This document shows positions 1 to 8,795 of a DNA stretch of 64,000 bases, in pieces. The position numbers and the translations under genes are program-made. The stretch is from Patulibacter defluvii (GTDB taxonomy: Bacteria; Actinomycetota; Thermoleophilia; Solirubrobacterales; Solirubrobacteraceae): positions 43,045 through 107,044 of the forward strand of contig NZ_JAWZSQ010000020.1 in NCBI RefSeq assembly GCF_034096925.1, in the 5' to 3' direction. Each line of letters starts with the position of its first letter. Position 1 is the first letter of the stretch. The notes below the pieces were generated by a model that worked only from the letters and a program-made list of their open reading frames with translations, searched no databases and had not been told where the DNA came from.

Positions 1-11
1 CGCCACGACCA

Positions 12-41
12 CGGGGATCGCGCCCGCCGGCGCGATCCCCG
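12..41. terminator. Perfect GC hairpin upstream of the first gene
   Basis: Arms at 12-24 and 29-41 are perfectly complementary over 13 bp and enclose a 4-nt loop. No T-run follows. It probably closes an upstream transcription unit that lies mostly outside the window, and it ends 15 nt before the next start codon, so it could also affect the leader of that gene. Confidence 0.5.
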
Positions 42-56
42 ACCCCTCCTCCGGCG

Positions 57-995
57 ATGACCGCCCGCTCCGCCGCGCAGCTCTTCCGCTCCGCGGCGCA
101 CGCCGCCGAGCGCGGCGACCTGCTGGTCGCCGCCGACCTCGCCGCGGCCAGCGCCGAGCGCTTCGGCCGCTCGCCCGACGGCGCCAACGCCCGCACCCTC
201 GCCGCTCGCTGCCTGCAGGCCCGCGGCCGCTACGCCGACGCCCACGACCACGTCGCCCGTGGCCTCGACGCGCTCGCCGCCGTCGTCGCGCCCGACCCCG
301 CGATCGCCCGCGTCCGCGCCGCCCTGGTCGTCACCGGCGCCTCGATCGCCGTCGACCGCGGCCACTACGCCGAGGCCGTCGCCGCCGTCGAGGCGCTGCT
401 GCGCGACGCCCCCGACGGCGACCCCGCCGACCGCTTCGCCGCCGCCACCACCGGCGGCGTGGCCGCCAAGGCGCTCGGCCGCCACGACCGCGCCGCCGCC
501 TTCTACCGGATCGCCGAGGCCGCGCTGCGGACGGGCGCGCTCGGCGGCGAGGCGCGGGCCGTGCTCGACCACAACCTCGGCGGCCTGGCCCACGCCCGCG
601 GCGACCTCGAGACCGCCCGCCGACACGCCGAGGCCGCGCTGGCCTGGCGGCAGGCCGCCGCCGGCGACCGGCCCCACGACCGCGCGGTCGCCGTCGAGCG
701 GGCGGCGCTGGCCGCGATCCTGATCGACGCCGGCGAGTGCGTGGCCGCGGTCGCGCTGCTCGACGCGGCGCTGGCCAGCTTCGCGATCACCGGGACCGAC
801 GACCCGCTCGACGTCGGCGCCGCCCAGCACAACCTGGCCGAGGGCCTGCGGCGGCTCGGCGACGACCGCGGCGCCGCCCGCGCCTACGAGGCCGCGGTCC
901 GGGCCAAGAGCGCCGCGCTCGGCCCCGCCCACCCCGAGGTCCGGCTCAGCCGCGAGGCCCGCGACGCGCACCGCGCGCGCCGCGCCGGCGGCTGA
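57..995 (+). CDS. TPR-repeat protein
   Basis: This is a soluble Ala/Arg-rich protein of 312 residues made of repeated helical pairs in the tetratricopeptide style. The clearest unit is near residues 178-195 (LGGLAHARGDLETARRH), and a second follows near 260-285. No signal peptide or membrane segment is visible. TPR solenoids usually act as protein-interaction scaffolds; no catalytic residues can be named here. The ATG at 57 has only a weak purine-rich site. The stop lies 3 nt from the stop of the convergent sigma-like gene. The partner and pathway are unknown, because the genes upstream of the window are not visible. Confidence 0.75.
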   Translation: MTARSAAQLFRSAAHAAERGDLLVAADLAAASAERFGRSPDGANARTLAARCLQARGRYADAHDHVARGLDALAAVVAPDPAIARVRAALVVTGASIAVDRGHYAEAVAAVEALLRDAPDGDPADRFAAATTGGVAAKALGRHDRAAAFYRIAEAALRTGALGGEARAVLDHNLGGLAHARGDLETARRHAEAALAWRQAAAGDRPHDRAVAVERAALAAILIDAGECVAAVALLDAALASFAITGTDDPLDVGAAQHNLAEGLRRLGDDRGAARAYEAAVRAKSAALGPAHPEVRLSREARDAHRARRAGG

Positions 996-998
996 CCC

Positions 999-1460
999 TC
1001 AGCGACGGTCGCGCAGGCGGTCGACCGTCCGCGCCCGCCAGCCGTCGTCGGGCGGCTCGATCCGCCAGCCGGCGTAGGCCTGCCGGGCCCGCCGCAGGCC
1101 CTGCTCGGCCTCGCGGCAGCGCGGGCAGCGGGCGCGGTGGACGGCGAGCGCCGCGTCGGCGACGGCGGCCTCGTCGTCGAGGGCGGCGGCGACCTCGCGG
1201 AGGGCGCTCCAGCATTCGCGGCCGAGCCGCTCGGCCACCTGCGTCCCGCCGAGCCGGTCGGCCAGCCCGACCCGCGCCGCGGCGACCGTCGCCGCCACCG
1301 TCCGCCGGGTGCCGCCGGTGATCCCGGCCACCTCGGCGTAGCCCAGCCCGTCGTCGGCCAGCAGCGCCAGCGCCTCGCGCTGGGCCCAGGGCAGCAGCGC
1401 CGCCGCCTCGGCGACGGTCATCCGCCGGTCGATCGCCTCGCTCCGTCGCTCGTCCGCCAC
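999..1460 (-). CDS. Sigma region 4-like protein with anti-sigma-type zinc finger
   Basis: The product has about 153 residues from GTG 1460, or 140 from ATG 1421. The N-terminal half resembles ECF sigma region 4, the -35-binding helix-turn-helix: an LPWAQREALALL helix, then LGYAEVAGITGG and a recognition-type helix. The C-terminal half carries a Cys about 30 residues before an HX3CX2C (HRARCPRC), the zinc-binding signature of ZAS anti-sigma factors. Sigma region 2, needed for -10 recognition and core binding, is absent, so it is unlikely to act as a normal sigma factor. It may be a redox- or zinc-sensing DNA-binding regulator. It is divergent from the small secreted protein at 1606. The function is inferred from architecture only. 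Confidence 0.6.
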   Translation of the reverse strand: MADERRSEAIDRRMTVAEAAALLPWAQREALALLADDGLGYAEVAGITGGTRRTVAATVAAARVGLADRLGGTQVAERLGRECWSALREVAAALDDEAAVADAALAVHRARCPRCREAEQGLRRARQAYAGWRIEPPDDGWRARTVDRLRDRR

Positions 1461-1605
1461 ATCTGGGTAGACCCCGTCGACCGGTGCTCGGCTTACGCGG
1501 CGGCACCCAGTAACGCGCGCGGGCGCCGCGCCGTCGATCGGACAGGGACGCGGTGACGCCCCCGCGACCGCGTGGAGCCCGCGTCCCCGGGAACGAGGAG
1601 AACCC

Positions 1606-1899
1606 ATGAAGCCGATTCGAACCGCGGCGCTCGGCGCCGTCCTGCTGGCCGGGCTGCTGCCCGCGACCGGCGCCCAGGCGCAGTCGACGACCCCGACCGG
1701 CGGCAGCGGCCAGATCGCCGCCCCGACGGTCGTCGTCGACGGCAAGTGGTCGGCCTGCAAGAAGAAGCACGGCGGCAAGTTCTTCAAGACGCTCGGTTGC
1801 TGGTTCACCCCCTGCCGGCCCAGCGCCGGCAACCTCGAGCCGCCCGGGTCGTCCGGCAACCCCACGGTCTACGGGGTCGGCGTCAGCTGCAACTTCTGA
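1606..1899 (+). CDS. Small cationic four-cysteine secreted protein
   Basis: A 97-residue protein with a classical signal peptide: MKPIR, a hydrophobic stretch at about 7-22, and an AQA-type cleavage site near residues 24-26. The mature part is about 70 residues. It has a Lys-rich segment (CKKKHGGKFFKTLGC) and four cysteines in the pattern C-X13-C-X4-C-X24-C, enough for two disulfides. It starts at ATG 1606 behind a good GAGGAG ribosome site. I recognise no family. The size, charge and cysteines resemble secreted peptides or small cell-wall proteins, but that is only an analogy. The divergent neighbour is the zinc-finger regulator, which might control it. Confidence 0.7.
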   Translation: MKPIRTAALGAVLLAGLLPATGAQAQSTTPTGGSGQIAAPTVVVDGKWSACKKKHGGKFFKTLGCWFTPCRPSAGNLEPPGSSGNPTVYGVGVSCNF

Positions 1900-1912
1900 G
1901 CCGCGGACGCGG

Positions 1913-1942
1913 CGCGGCCGGCACCCTGGGGTGCCGGCCGCG
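1913..1942. terminator. Bidirectional hairpin between convergent genes
   Basis: Arms 1913-1926 and 1929-1942 are perfectly complementary over 14 bp with a minimal 2-nt loop; in practice one or two pairs at the tip would open. It lies between the stop of the small secreted protein and the stop of the large repetitive protein. There is no T-run on either side, so it would be an atypical intrinsic terminator. Confidence 0.6.
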
Positions 1943-1970
1943 TGGTCCCGCTACCGCTGCCGAGCCGCGA

Positions 1971-4900
1971 TCACGGCGCCGGGTGGTTCTCGCAGAGGGC
2001 GTAGTTGAAGATCTGCGTGATCTGCTGCGCCATCAGCAGCCCCTTCCCGAGCTTGCCGCCGTCGACCAGGATCAGTCCGCCGTTGCACTCGATCGGACCC
2101 TTGGCCCAGTAGTCGTTGAGCGGCGACTTCTCGAACGCGCCCTTCGACGCGGTGTGCCACAGCGCCAGCCGGTCGTCGGCCCGCAGGCCGTTGAGCGCGT
2201 AGCTCAGCCGGTTCACGTCCATGGTCACGTTCTGGCCGAAGCGGATGTGCACCAGGCCGTTGACCGGATGTCCGTCGGTGTCGACCGCGATGTGTCCCCG
2301 GAGCCGCAGGGACTCGGTGACGTACTCGTCGAGCGACATGTCGAAGGCGAGCTTCTGCAGCTTCAGGTTCTGGAAGATCACCCCGTCCATCCCGTTGCCG
2401 TCCGCGAGCGTGCAGGTCGCGCCCTTGTAGCAGACGGTCAGCTCCTGGATCGTCATCGGCGATGACGCCTCGACGAAGATCGATCCCGAGTCGTTGCGGG
2501 TGCCGTTCGGCTGCGGGAAGCCCGCCGGCTGGCGGCCGATCCGCTTGTCGATCAGGTACGCGTCCGAGGTCGCGCACCAGCGGTAGGTCGAGTAGCAGGC
2601 GCGCAGCTTCTCCGGCAACGCACCGGTGCTGACCGTCAGCTTCTTGGCCCCGCCCGCGTTCGACGACAGCGTCAGGCCGGGCGCCGAGCCCTGGGCCTGG
2701 TACTCGATGTCCGCCAGCTGCTCGTCGTAGTCGCCGCTGGCCCCGACGTCGACCGTCAGCTTCGTCTTCGGCCGCAGCTTCGCCAGCCGTCCGCTGAGGA
2801 AGAAGTGGTCCTTGCCCGACGCCTCGTACTCCCCGGGCTCGCTCTCCGGCAGCTCGAAGTCGACCCCGAACGGGCGACCGGCGACCGCGTCGACGTTGGC
2901 GACCGTGACCGAGCGCTCCGGCTCGCCCTCGGCCTGCTCCTTCGGCGGCTGCAGCAGCAGCCCGCGGAGACCGCTGATCCGGCCGACGGCGTAGAACTCG
3001 GCCGCCGTCTCGACGTAGTCGAAGCCGTCCTCGTCGGCCGGGATCCGGCTGCTGACCAGGTTCGCCTGGTCGAGCCGGCTCTCCTTCTCCGTCATCCGGG
3101 CCTCGATCCGGCCGATCGGATCGGCGGCCGAGACCTCGATCCGGTCGCTGGTCTTGACCGTGAACGCCTTCGGCACGTCGGTCACGTCGAGCCGCGCGAA
3201 GCGGGCCCGGTCGGTGATCTCGACCCCGCGGACGGTCAGCTGGGCGCTGGCGATCGGGGCGCCGGCCGACCACTGGATCAGCCGCCCGTCCTTCCCGTTC
3301 GGCGCCAGGCTCAGCCGCGCCTTCGGCGGCAGCGCGGCCAGCGTCAGCTTGCCGCGCAGCGACTCGTCGCTGTCCGCCTGCGGCATCCGCAGGACCGCCT
3401 CGAACGGCTTGCCGGCGACGCTGTCGGCGGCCACCACCTGGGTCGTGCCCGGATCGACCTCGAAGCTGCGCAGCCCGTGGATCGCGACCGCGACGGCGAA
3501 CTTCGCCGGCTCGTCGACGTAGGTCGCGCCGTCGTTGGCGACCGGCGGGGCGATCGTGTTCGCCTCGCTGTCGGCCAGCCGCAGGCGGACGCCGCCGACC
3601 GGGTCGGCCGCGCTCATCTCGAGCTTGCCGGAGTCGCGGGTGGCGACGGTGAACTGCTTCGGCAGGTCGGTCACCGTCAGGCCCGCGTAGCGCGCCCGCT
3701 CGGTCAGCCGCACGTCGCGGACGACCATCGTGGCGCTGGGGACGGCGGCGTCGGCGCTCCAGCCGATCAGCTTCCCGCCCCCGGCCCGCGGCTCCAGGCT
3801 CAGCCGTGCCTTCGGCGGCAGCTTCGCCAGGTCGACCTCGGCCCGCAGCGGCTGCGGCGACCCGCTCTGCGGCATCGTGATCCGGGCGCCGAACGGCTTG
3901 CCGGCGGCGCTGTCGACCGCCACCACCTGCGTGCTCCCGGTCCGCAGCTCGAAGCTCCGGACGCCGCCGATCCGGGCCGCGACGCCGAAGCTCTGCGGCG
4001 TGTCGACGTAGCTGACGCCGTCCTTGCCGGGCGGCGGCGTGATCGCGTTGGCGCTCTGGTCGACCAGCCGCAGGCGGACCTCGCCGATCGGGGCCGAGGC
4101 GCCGCCGACGATCGTCCCGTCGGGCGACGACTGCAGGGTCAGCTTGCCCGGCAGCGCGTCGGCCTCGACGTCGAGCACGTCGGCGCGGTCGGTCAGGTCG
4201 AAGCCGCGGAAGTGCAGATCGGCCTTCGTCACCGTGCCGGCGGCGTCGTACTGGATCCCGCGGGCGCCGCCCTCGTCGTCGAGCTGGAGGACGGTCCCCG
4301 GCTGCAGCTGGGCGACCGTCCCCCAGACCTCGTAGAGCGGCCGCGGCGCACGACCGTCACCGCCGCCGGCGGAGATCACCGGTCCGGCCGCGTCCGACCA
4401 CTTCAGGTCGACGTCGAGCGGCTGCGGGCTGGCCACGTCGGGCGCGACCCGCAGCGGCTGGTCGGTCCGCAGCGCCACGCCGCGGACGTCGCGCAGGCGC
4501 GCGGCGACGTCGAACTCGCCCGGCCGGTCGCGGTAGCGGACGAAGCTGCGCGGGATCGCCTGACCGTCCGAGATCGGCAGCGGGCCCTGGCCGCCGCCGA
4601 GCGGGGCCGGCTTGCGCTCGTCGGAGAGCCGCAGCGAGACCTCGTCGATCGTGCCGCCCTCGGGGGTCAGCCGGTAGCCCTCGGCGCCGCCGACGTAGCG
4701 GGCGACGGTCTTCTTCGTCGGTCCGGTCAGCGAGGCGTAGAGCGAGCGGACGCTCTGGCCGTTGGCCTGGAAGATCGGCTGGACGCCGTCGACCTGGGCC
4801 CGCAGCTTCTTGGCCGCCGTCGCCCCGTCGACCGTCAGCTGGTCGCCGGTCTGGTCGACCAGCAGCTTCTGCGGCACGTCCTCGCCGACGATCCCGACGT

Positions 4901-5750
4901 GCTCGCGGTCGACGCCGCCGACGAAGCGGGTGTAGTCGAAGCTCCCGCGGCTGGCCACCTGGGCGGCGTCCCAGACGACGTGGCGGCCGTCGGCGTTCGG
5001 CGCGTAGGTGACCTTGGTCCAGGTCGGCAGCTGCTCGACGTGGGCGTTGATCCGCTGGGTCTCGGGACCGGCGCTGCTGTCGACCTTCAGGTCGAGCGTC
5101 GGGCGGCCGGGCGCGGTCAGCTGGAAGACCGGCGCGTCGGTCATCTGGGCGTTGAGGTCGAGCTGCGCCGGCAGCGCCGAGAAGCGGGCCTCGATCCCGG
5201 TCGGGTCCTTGCGGGCGTCGCCGTCGGGGGTGAAGGTGGCGCCGGTGACCGCGGTCTTCGCGCCGGCGCCCTCCTGGGTGACCCCGACGCTGACGTCGGT
5301 CGCGGTCGGGGCCTTGAGCTTGGCCTTGAACGCGGTCGGCGCCGTGTCGAGCCGGCCGTCGTAGCCGAAGGCCATCCGCTTGGCGCCGGTGTACGGCAGC
5401 CGCACCTCGACCTTCGTGCGCAGCTTCTGCCCGTTCGGCCAGCCGAGCCCGTTGCGCTTGATGTCGACCGTGGCGCTGGTGCCGGAGATCGTCAGCAGCG
5501 TCGCGGTCAGCTCGGGCGCCAGGTCGTCGTCGACGTTGAGCACCGTCGGCACGTCGATCAGCGCCTTGTGGGTGCGGACGATCGGCTGGCCGCCGGTTTC
5601 CGTCGTCGTGACGTACTCGTAGCTGAGGGTGTTGCAGAGCTGGGGCGTCAGCTCGCAGACGAGGCCCGCGCGGGCCTCGTCGGTGGTGGGTCCGGTCAAC
5701 GCTGCTCCCAGCACGATCGCCAGAAGCAGCAGCTTGCGGAGCGTTCTCAC
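1971..5750 (-). CDS. Large repetitive secreted protein, 1259 residues
   Basis: The start is GTG 5750, preceded by GGAGAGAG. The N-terminus is a signal peptide (RTLRKLLLLAIVLG, cleavage near residue 28). The body is beta-rich and contains about four degenerate repeats of 160-185 residues beginning near residues 367, 553, 717 and 877. Recurring blocks include VRLRLADSEAN, AGKPF, LPPKARLSL and SAADPIG. The C-terminal 200 residues differ, contain several cysteines (CYSTYRWC, CYKGATC) and probably form a separate domain. No transmembrane anchor or sortase motif is visible. It looks like an exported adhesin-like or wall-associated protein of unknown function. The open frame continues upstream across aroC, but that extension is antisense shadow. 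Confidence 0.75.
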   Translation of the reverse strand: MRTLRKLLLLAIVLGAALTGPTTDEARAGLVCELTPQLCNTLSYEYVTTTETGGQPIVRTHKALIDVPTVLNVDDDLAPELTATLLTISGTSATVDIKRNGLGWPNGQKLRTKVEVRLPYTGAKRMAFGYDGRLDTAPTAFKAKLKAPTATDVSVGVTQEGAGAKTAVTGATFTPDGDARKDPTGIEARFSALPAQLDLNAQMTDAPVFQLTAPGRPTLDLKVDSSAGPETQRINAHVEQLPTWTKVTYAPNADGRHVVWDAAQVASRGSFDYTRFVGGVDREHVGIVGEDVPQKLLVDQTGDQLTVDGATAAKKLRAQVDGVQPIFQANGQSVRSLYASLTGPTKKTVARYVGGAEGYRLTPEGGTIDEVSLRLSDERKPAPLGGGQGPLPISDGQAIPRSFVRYRDRPGEFDVAARLRDVRGVALRTDQPLRVAPDVASPQPLDVDLKWSDAAGPVISAGGGDGRAPRPLYEVWGTVAQLQPGTVLQLDDEGGARGIQYDAAGTVTKADLHFRGFDLTDRADVLDVEADALPGKLTLQSSPDGTIVGGASAPIGEVRLRLVDQSANAITPPPGKDGVSYVDTPQSFGVAARIGGVRSFELRTGSTQVVAVDSAAGKPFGARITMPQSGSPQPLRAEVDLAKLPPKARLSLEPRAGGGKLIGWSADAAVPSATMVVRDVRLTERARYAGLTVTDLPKQFTVATRDSGKLEMSAADPVGGVRLRLADSEANTIAPPVANDGATYVDEPAKFAVAVAIHGLRSFEVDPGTTQVVAADSVAGKPFEAVLRMPQADSDESLRGKLTLAALPPKARLSLAPNGKDGRLIQWSAGAPIASAQLTVRGVEITDRARFARLDVTDVPKAFTVKTSDRIEVSAADPIGRIEARMTEKESRLDQANLVSSRIPADEDGFDYVETAAEFYAVGRISGLRGLLLQPPKEQAEGEPERSVTVANVDAVAGRPFGVDFELPESEPGEYEASGKDHFFLSGRLAKLRPKTKLTVDVGASGDYDEQLADIEYQAQGSAPGLTLSSNAGGAKKLTVSTGALPEKLRACYSTYRWCATSDAYLIDKRIGRQPAGFPQPNGTRNDSGSIFVEASSPMTIQELTVCYKGATCTLADGNGMDGVIFQNLKLQKLAFDMSLDEYVTESLRLRGHIAVDTDGHPVNGLVHIRFGQNVTMDVNRLSYALNGLRADDRLALWHTASKGAFEKSPLNDYWAKGPIECNGGLILVDGGKLGKGLLMAQQITQIFNYALCENHPAP

Positions 5751-5827
5751 GTCTCTCTCCTCGTCGGCGGGGCGCCGCCTCCCCGACGGCGCTCCCTGCC
5801 TGGGAGACTCGGCCCGGCCACCGCGCC

Positions 5828-6991
5828 TTACGGCGCCGCGACCGGCACCAGCGCGTCGCAGCGCTCGCGGTAGGCGGCCAGCGCCGCGCGGACGTCGTCC
5901 AGGTGGTCGCCGCCGAACTTGGCCAGGCAGGCGTCGGCCAGCACCAACGCCACCATCGCCTCGCCGACCACGCCGGCGGCGGGGACCACGCAGGAATCGG
6001 TCCGCTCGCGCAGCGCCGCCGCCGGCTCGCCCGTGCCGAGGTCGACCGAGCGCAGCGGCCGGGTCAGGGTCGGGATCGGCTTCATCGCGCCGCGGATCAC
6101 CAGCGGCTCGCCGGTGGTCATCCCGCCCTCGAGCCCGCCGGCGTGGTTCGTGCGCCGCTCCAGGCCCGGGAACAGCTCGTCGTGAGCCGCCGATCCGGGC
6201 CGCGCCGCCAGCGCGAAGCCGTCGCCGAACTCGACCCCCTTGCAGGCCTGGATCGAGCAGACGGCGGCCGCCAGCCGCCCGTCGAGCCGCTGCTCCCAGC
6301 TGACGTGCGAGCCGAGCCCGACCGGCAGCCCGAAGACGACCACCTCCCAGACCCCGCCGATCGACTCGTTGGCCTTCCGCTGGCGGGTGATGTGGTCGAC
6401 CATCGCCGCCCCGGCCTGCGGGTCGAGGCAGCGCACCGGGTGCTCGTCGACGCCGGCGAAGGCCGCCAGCTCGCGCGGGCGCAGCGCGGTCTCGACGTCG
6501 CCGATCCGGGTCACGTGCGAACGGACCTCGACCCCCAGTTCGCGCAGCAGCGCGCGGGCGAGCGCACCGCCGGCGACGCGGGCCGCGGTCTCGCGGGCGC
6601 TGGCCCGCTCGAGCACGTCGCGGACGTCGCGGTGGCCGTACTTCAGCAGCCCCGCCAGGTCGGCGTGGCCGGGACGCGGCAGCCGCACCGGTGGGATCTC
6701 GGCGTCGACCGGCCACGGGCTCATCCGCTCGGCCCAGTTGGCGTGATCGCGGTTGGCGACCTGGAGCGCGACCGGCGACCCGAGCGTGCGGCCGTGGCGG
6801 ACGCCGGCGGTCACCTCGACCCGGTCGCGCTCGATCCGCATCCGCCCGCCGCGACCGTGGCCGAGCTGGCGCCGGGCGAGGTCGTCGTCGAGCGCGTCGC
6901 GGTCGAGCGGCAGCCCGGCCGGCAGGCCCTCGACGACGCAGGTCAGGCCCGGCCCGTGCGACTCGCCGGCGGTGATCATGCGCAGGCGCAC
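5828..6991 (-). CDS. aroC: Chorismate synthase
   Basis: Catalyses 5-enolpyruvylshikimate 3-phosphate to chorismate using reduced FMN, the last shikimate step and the branch point to tryptophan. The family N-terminus (LRMITAGESHGPGLTCVVEG) and the RRQLGHGRGGRMRIERD block are clear. Length (387 residues from GTG 6991) fits the family. GTG 6991 is preferred because AroC proteins begin MxLRxxTAGESHG; it overlaps trpC by 16 nt. ATG 6979, which makes an ATGA overlap with the trpC stop, is the alternative. It is the last gene of the aroF-trpEGDC-aroC run, so chorismate supply and use appear to be co-transcribed. Confidence 0.97.
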   Translation of the reverse strand: MRLRMITAGESHGPGLTCVVEGLPAGLPLDRDALDDDLARRQLGHGRGGRMRIERDRVEVTAGVRHGRTLGSPVALQVANRDHANWAERMSPWPVDAEIPPVRLPRPGHADLAGLLKYGHRDVRDVLERASARETAARVAGGALARALLRELGVEVRSHVTRIGDVETALRPRELAAFAGVDEHPVRCLDPQAGAAMVDHITRQRKANESIGGVWEVVVFGLPVGLGSHVSWEQRLDGRLAAAVCSIQACKGVEFGDGFALAARPGSAAHDELFPGLERRTNHAGGLEGGMTTGEPLVIRGAMKPIPTLTRPLRSVDLGTGEPAAALRERTDSCVVPAAGVVGEAMVALVLADACLAKFGGDHLDDVRAALAAYRERCDALVPVAAP

Positions 6992-7758
6992 GTCAGCTCC
7001 CGGCAGGCGTCGACCGGATCGGGGGACGCCATCAGCGCCTCGCCGACCAGCACCGCGTCGACCCCGGCGGCGGCCAGCCGGCGGACGTCGTCGGCGCCGC
7101 GGATCCCCGACTCGGCGACGACCGTCGCGCCCGCCGGCATCCCGTCGAGCAGCCGGTAGGTCCGCTCGACGTCGACGCTGAAGTCGCGCAGGTCGCGGTT
7201 GTTGACGCCGACGATCCGGGCGCCGATGCTGCGCGCCACGTCCAGCTCGACCGCGTCGTGGACCTCGACCAGCACGTCGAGCCCGAGGTCGAGCGCCGCG
7301 TCGTGGAGGCTGGCCAGCTCGCGGGTCGGCAGCGCCGCCACGATCAGCAGCACCGCCGACGCGCCGGCCGCCCGGGCCTCCAGCAGCTGGTAGCGGTCGA
7401 TCACGAAGTCCTTGCGCAGCAGCGGCAGCTCGGTCACCCAGGCGGCCTCGATCAGGTCGTTCAGCTCGCCGCCGAAGTGCCGCTGCTCGGTCAGCACCGA
7501 GAGCGCCGCCGCCCCGCCCCGCTCGTAGTCGCGGACGACGTCGGCCAGCTCGCGGTCGGCGCGGATCGTGCCCCGCGACGGCGACCGCCGCTTGTGCTCG
7601 GCGATCACCGACAGGCCGGGGGCCCGTAGTGCGGCGGCGAACGAGGCCCGCCGCGGCGCGGTCAGGGCCCGGGCCTGCAGCTCGGCCGGCGAGGTCCGCC
7701 GCTGGCGCCGCTCCAGGTCGTCGGCGGTGGTCCGGACGATCCGGTCGAGGACGTTCAT
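6976..7758 (-). CDS. trpC: Indole-3-glycerol-phosphate synthase
   Basis: Closes CdRP (carboxyphenylamino-deoxyribulose phosphate) to indole-3-glycerol phosphate with loss of CO2. The 260-residue protein is a TIM barrel with the expected active-site blocks: AEHKRRSPSRG near residue 53 and LLRKDFVIDRYQ near 110, holding the catalytic lysines, then GVNNRDL and ESGI near 185-215. It is monofunctional, with no TrpF domain fused. The start overlaps the trpD stop as ATGA and its end overlaps aroC, so translational coupling is likely. Confidence 0.97.
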   Translation of the reverse strand: MNVLDRIVRTTADDLERRQRRTSPAELQARALTAPRRASFAAALRAPGLSVIAEHKRRSPSRGTIRADRELADVVRDYERGGAAALSVLTEQRHFGGELNDLIEAAWVTELPLLRKDFVIDRYQLLEARAAGASAVLLIVAALPTRELASLHDAALDLGLDVLVEVHDAVELDVARSIGARIVGVNNRDLRDFSVDVERTYRLLDGMPAGATVVAESGIRGADDVRRLAAAGVDAVLVGEALMASPDPVDACRELTCACA

Positions 7759-8795
7759 GCCGCCACCGCCTCGGGGACGCGGGCGACGACCCGCTCCAGC
7801 ACCATCCGCGCCGCGCCGCTGTCGAGCGACGCCCGCGCCAGCGCCCCGGCCTCGCCGAAGGTCGCCGCGCGGCCGGCGACGTAGATCGTGGCGGCCGCGT
7901 TCAGCAGCGCCATCTCGCGGGCGCTGCCCGGCTCCCCGGCCAGCACCGCGCGCAGCCGCTCGGCGTTCTCCTCCGGCTCGCCGCCGGCGACGTCGTCGAT
8001 CGGGCGGCGGCCGAGGCCGAACGCCTCCGGCCCGATCCGGGCGTCGCCGACGATCCGCCCGTCGCGGACCTCGATCACGCGCGAGTCGGTCTCCAGGCTC
8101 AGCTCGTCGAGCCCGTCGTCGCCGCGCACCACCAGCACGTGGAGGGCGCCGAGCCGGGCCGCGGCCTCGGCCACCAGGCCGACCGCGCCGGCGTCGGCGA
8201 CGCCGATCACCTGCCGCCGGACCCCGGCCGGGTTGGTCAGCGGGCCGACGAGGTTGAAGATCGTCGCCACCCCCAGCGCCCGCCGGACCGGCACCACGTG
8301 GCGCATCGCCGGGTGGTGGGCGGGGGCGTAGAGGAACCCGAACCCGGTCTCCTCGATCGTCGCCGCGACCGCCTCCGGCGCCGCGCCCAGCTCGACCCCG
8401 AGCGCCCGCAGGACGTCGGCCGAGCCCGAGCGGCTGGTGCTGGAGCGGTTGCCGTGCTTGGCCACGCGGCAGCCGGCGCCGGCGGCGATCAGCGCCGCCA
8501 GCGTCGAGACGTTGAAGCTCGGGCGGCCGCCGCCGGTGCCGGCCGTGTCGACGAGCCCGTCCGGGTCGGGCAGCGCGACCGGGGTCGCCAGCGCCCGCAT
8601 CGTGCGGGCGACGCCGATCAGCTCGTCGACGGTCTCGCCGCGGGCCCGCAGGCCCAGCAGCAGCGCCGCGGTCTGCTCGGGCGCGGCGCGGCCGGCCATG
8701 ATCACGCGGATCGCGGCGCCGGCCTCGTCGGCGGTCAGCGGCTCGTGGCGCGCGATCCGCCCGAGGGCGGCGCGCAGGTCGCCGGGGGTGCTCAT
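7755..8795 (-). CDS. trpD: Anthranilate phosphoribosyltransferase
   Basis: Transfers phosphoribose from PRPP to anthranilate. The 346-residue product shows the glycine-rich PRPP loop (DTAGTGGGRPSFNVST, about residues 90-105), KHGNRSSTSRSGSADVL and the FNLVGPLTNPA block. It starts at ATG 8795, overlapping the trpG stop, which rejects a longer fusion frame through trpG. TrpD and TrpG are separate genes here, unlike the fused enterobacterial form. Confidence 0.97.
   Translation of the reverse strand: MSTPGDLRAALGRIARHEPLTADEAGAAIRVIMAGRAAPEQTAALLLGLRARGETVDELIGVARTMRALATPVALPDPDGLVDTAGTGGGRPSFNVSTLAALIAAGAGCRVAKHGNRSSTSRSGSADVLRALGVELGAAPEAVAATIEETGFGFLYAPAHHPAMRHVVPVRRALGVATIFNLVGPLTNPAGVRRQVIGVADAGAVGLVAEAAARLGALHVLVVRGDDGLDELSLETDSRVIEVRDGRIVGDARIGPEAFGLGRRPIDDVAGGEPEENAERLRAVLAGEPGSAREMALLNAAATIYVAGRAATFGEAGALARASLDSGAARMVLERVVARVPEAVAA

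Noticed and set aside
2805..5873. A 1022-codon plus-strand frame opposite the repetitive protein
   Set aside because: It is an antisense frame typical of GC-rich DNA. Its Arg/Asp/Val-rich product has no domain, whereas the minus strand has a signal peptide and repeats.
1971..6716. A 1581-codon minus-strand frame
   Set aside because: Its 5' third lies out of frame over aroC. The real secreted protein starts at GTG 5750 with a ribosome site and signal peptide.
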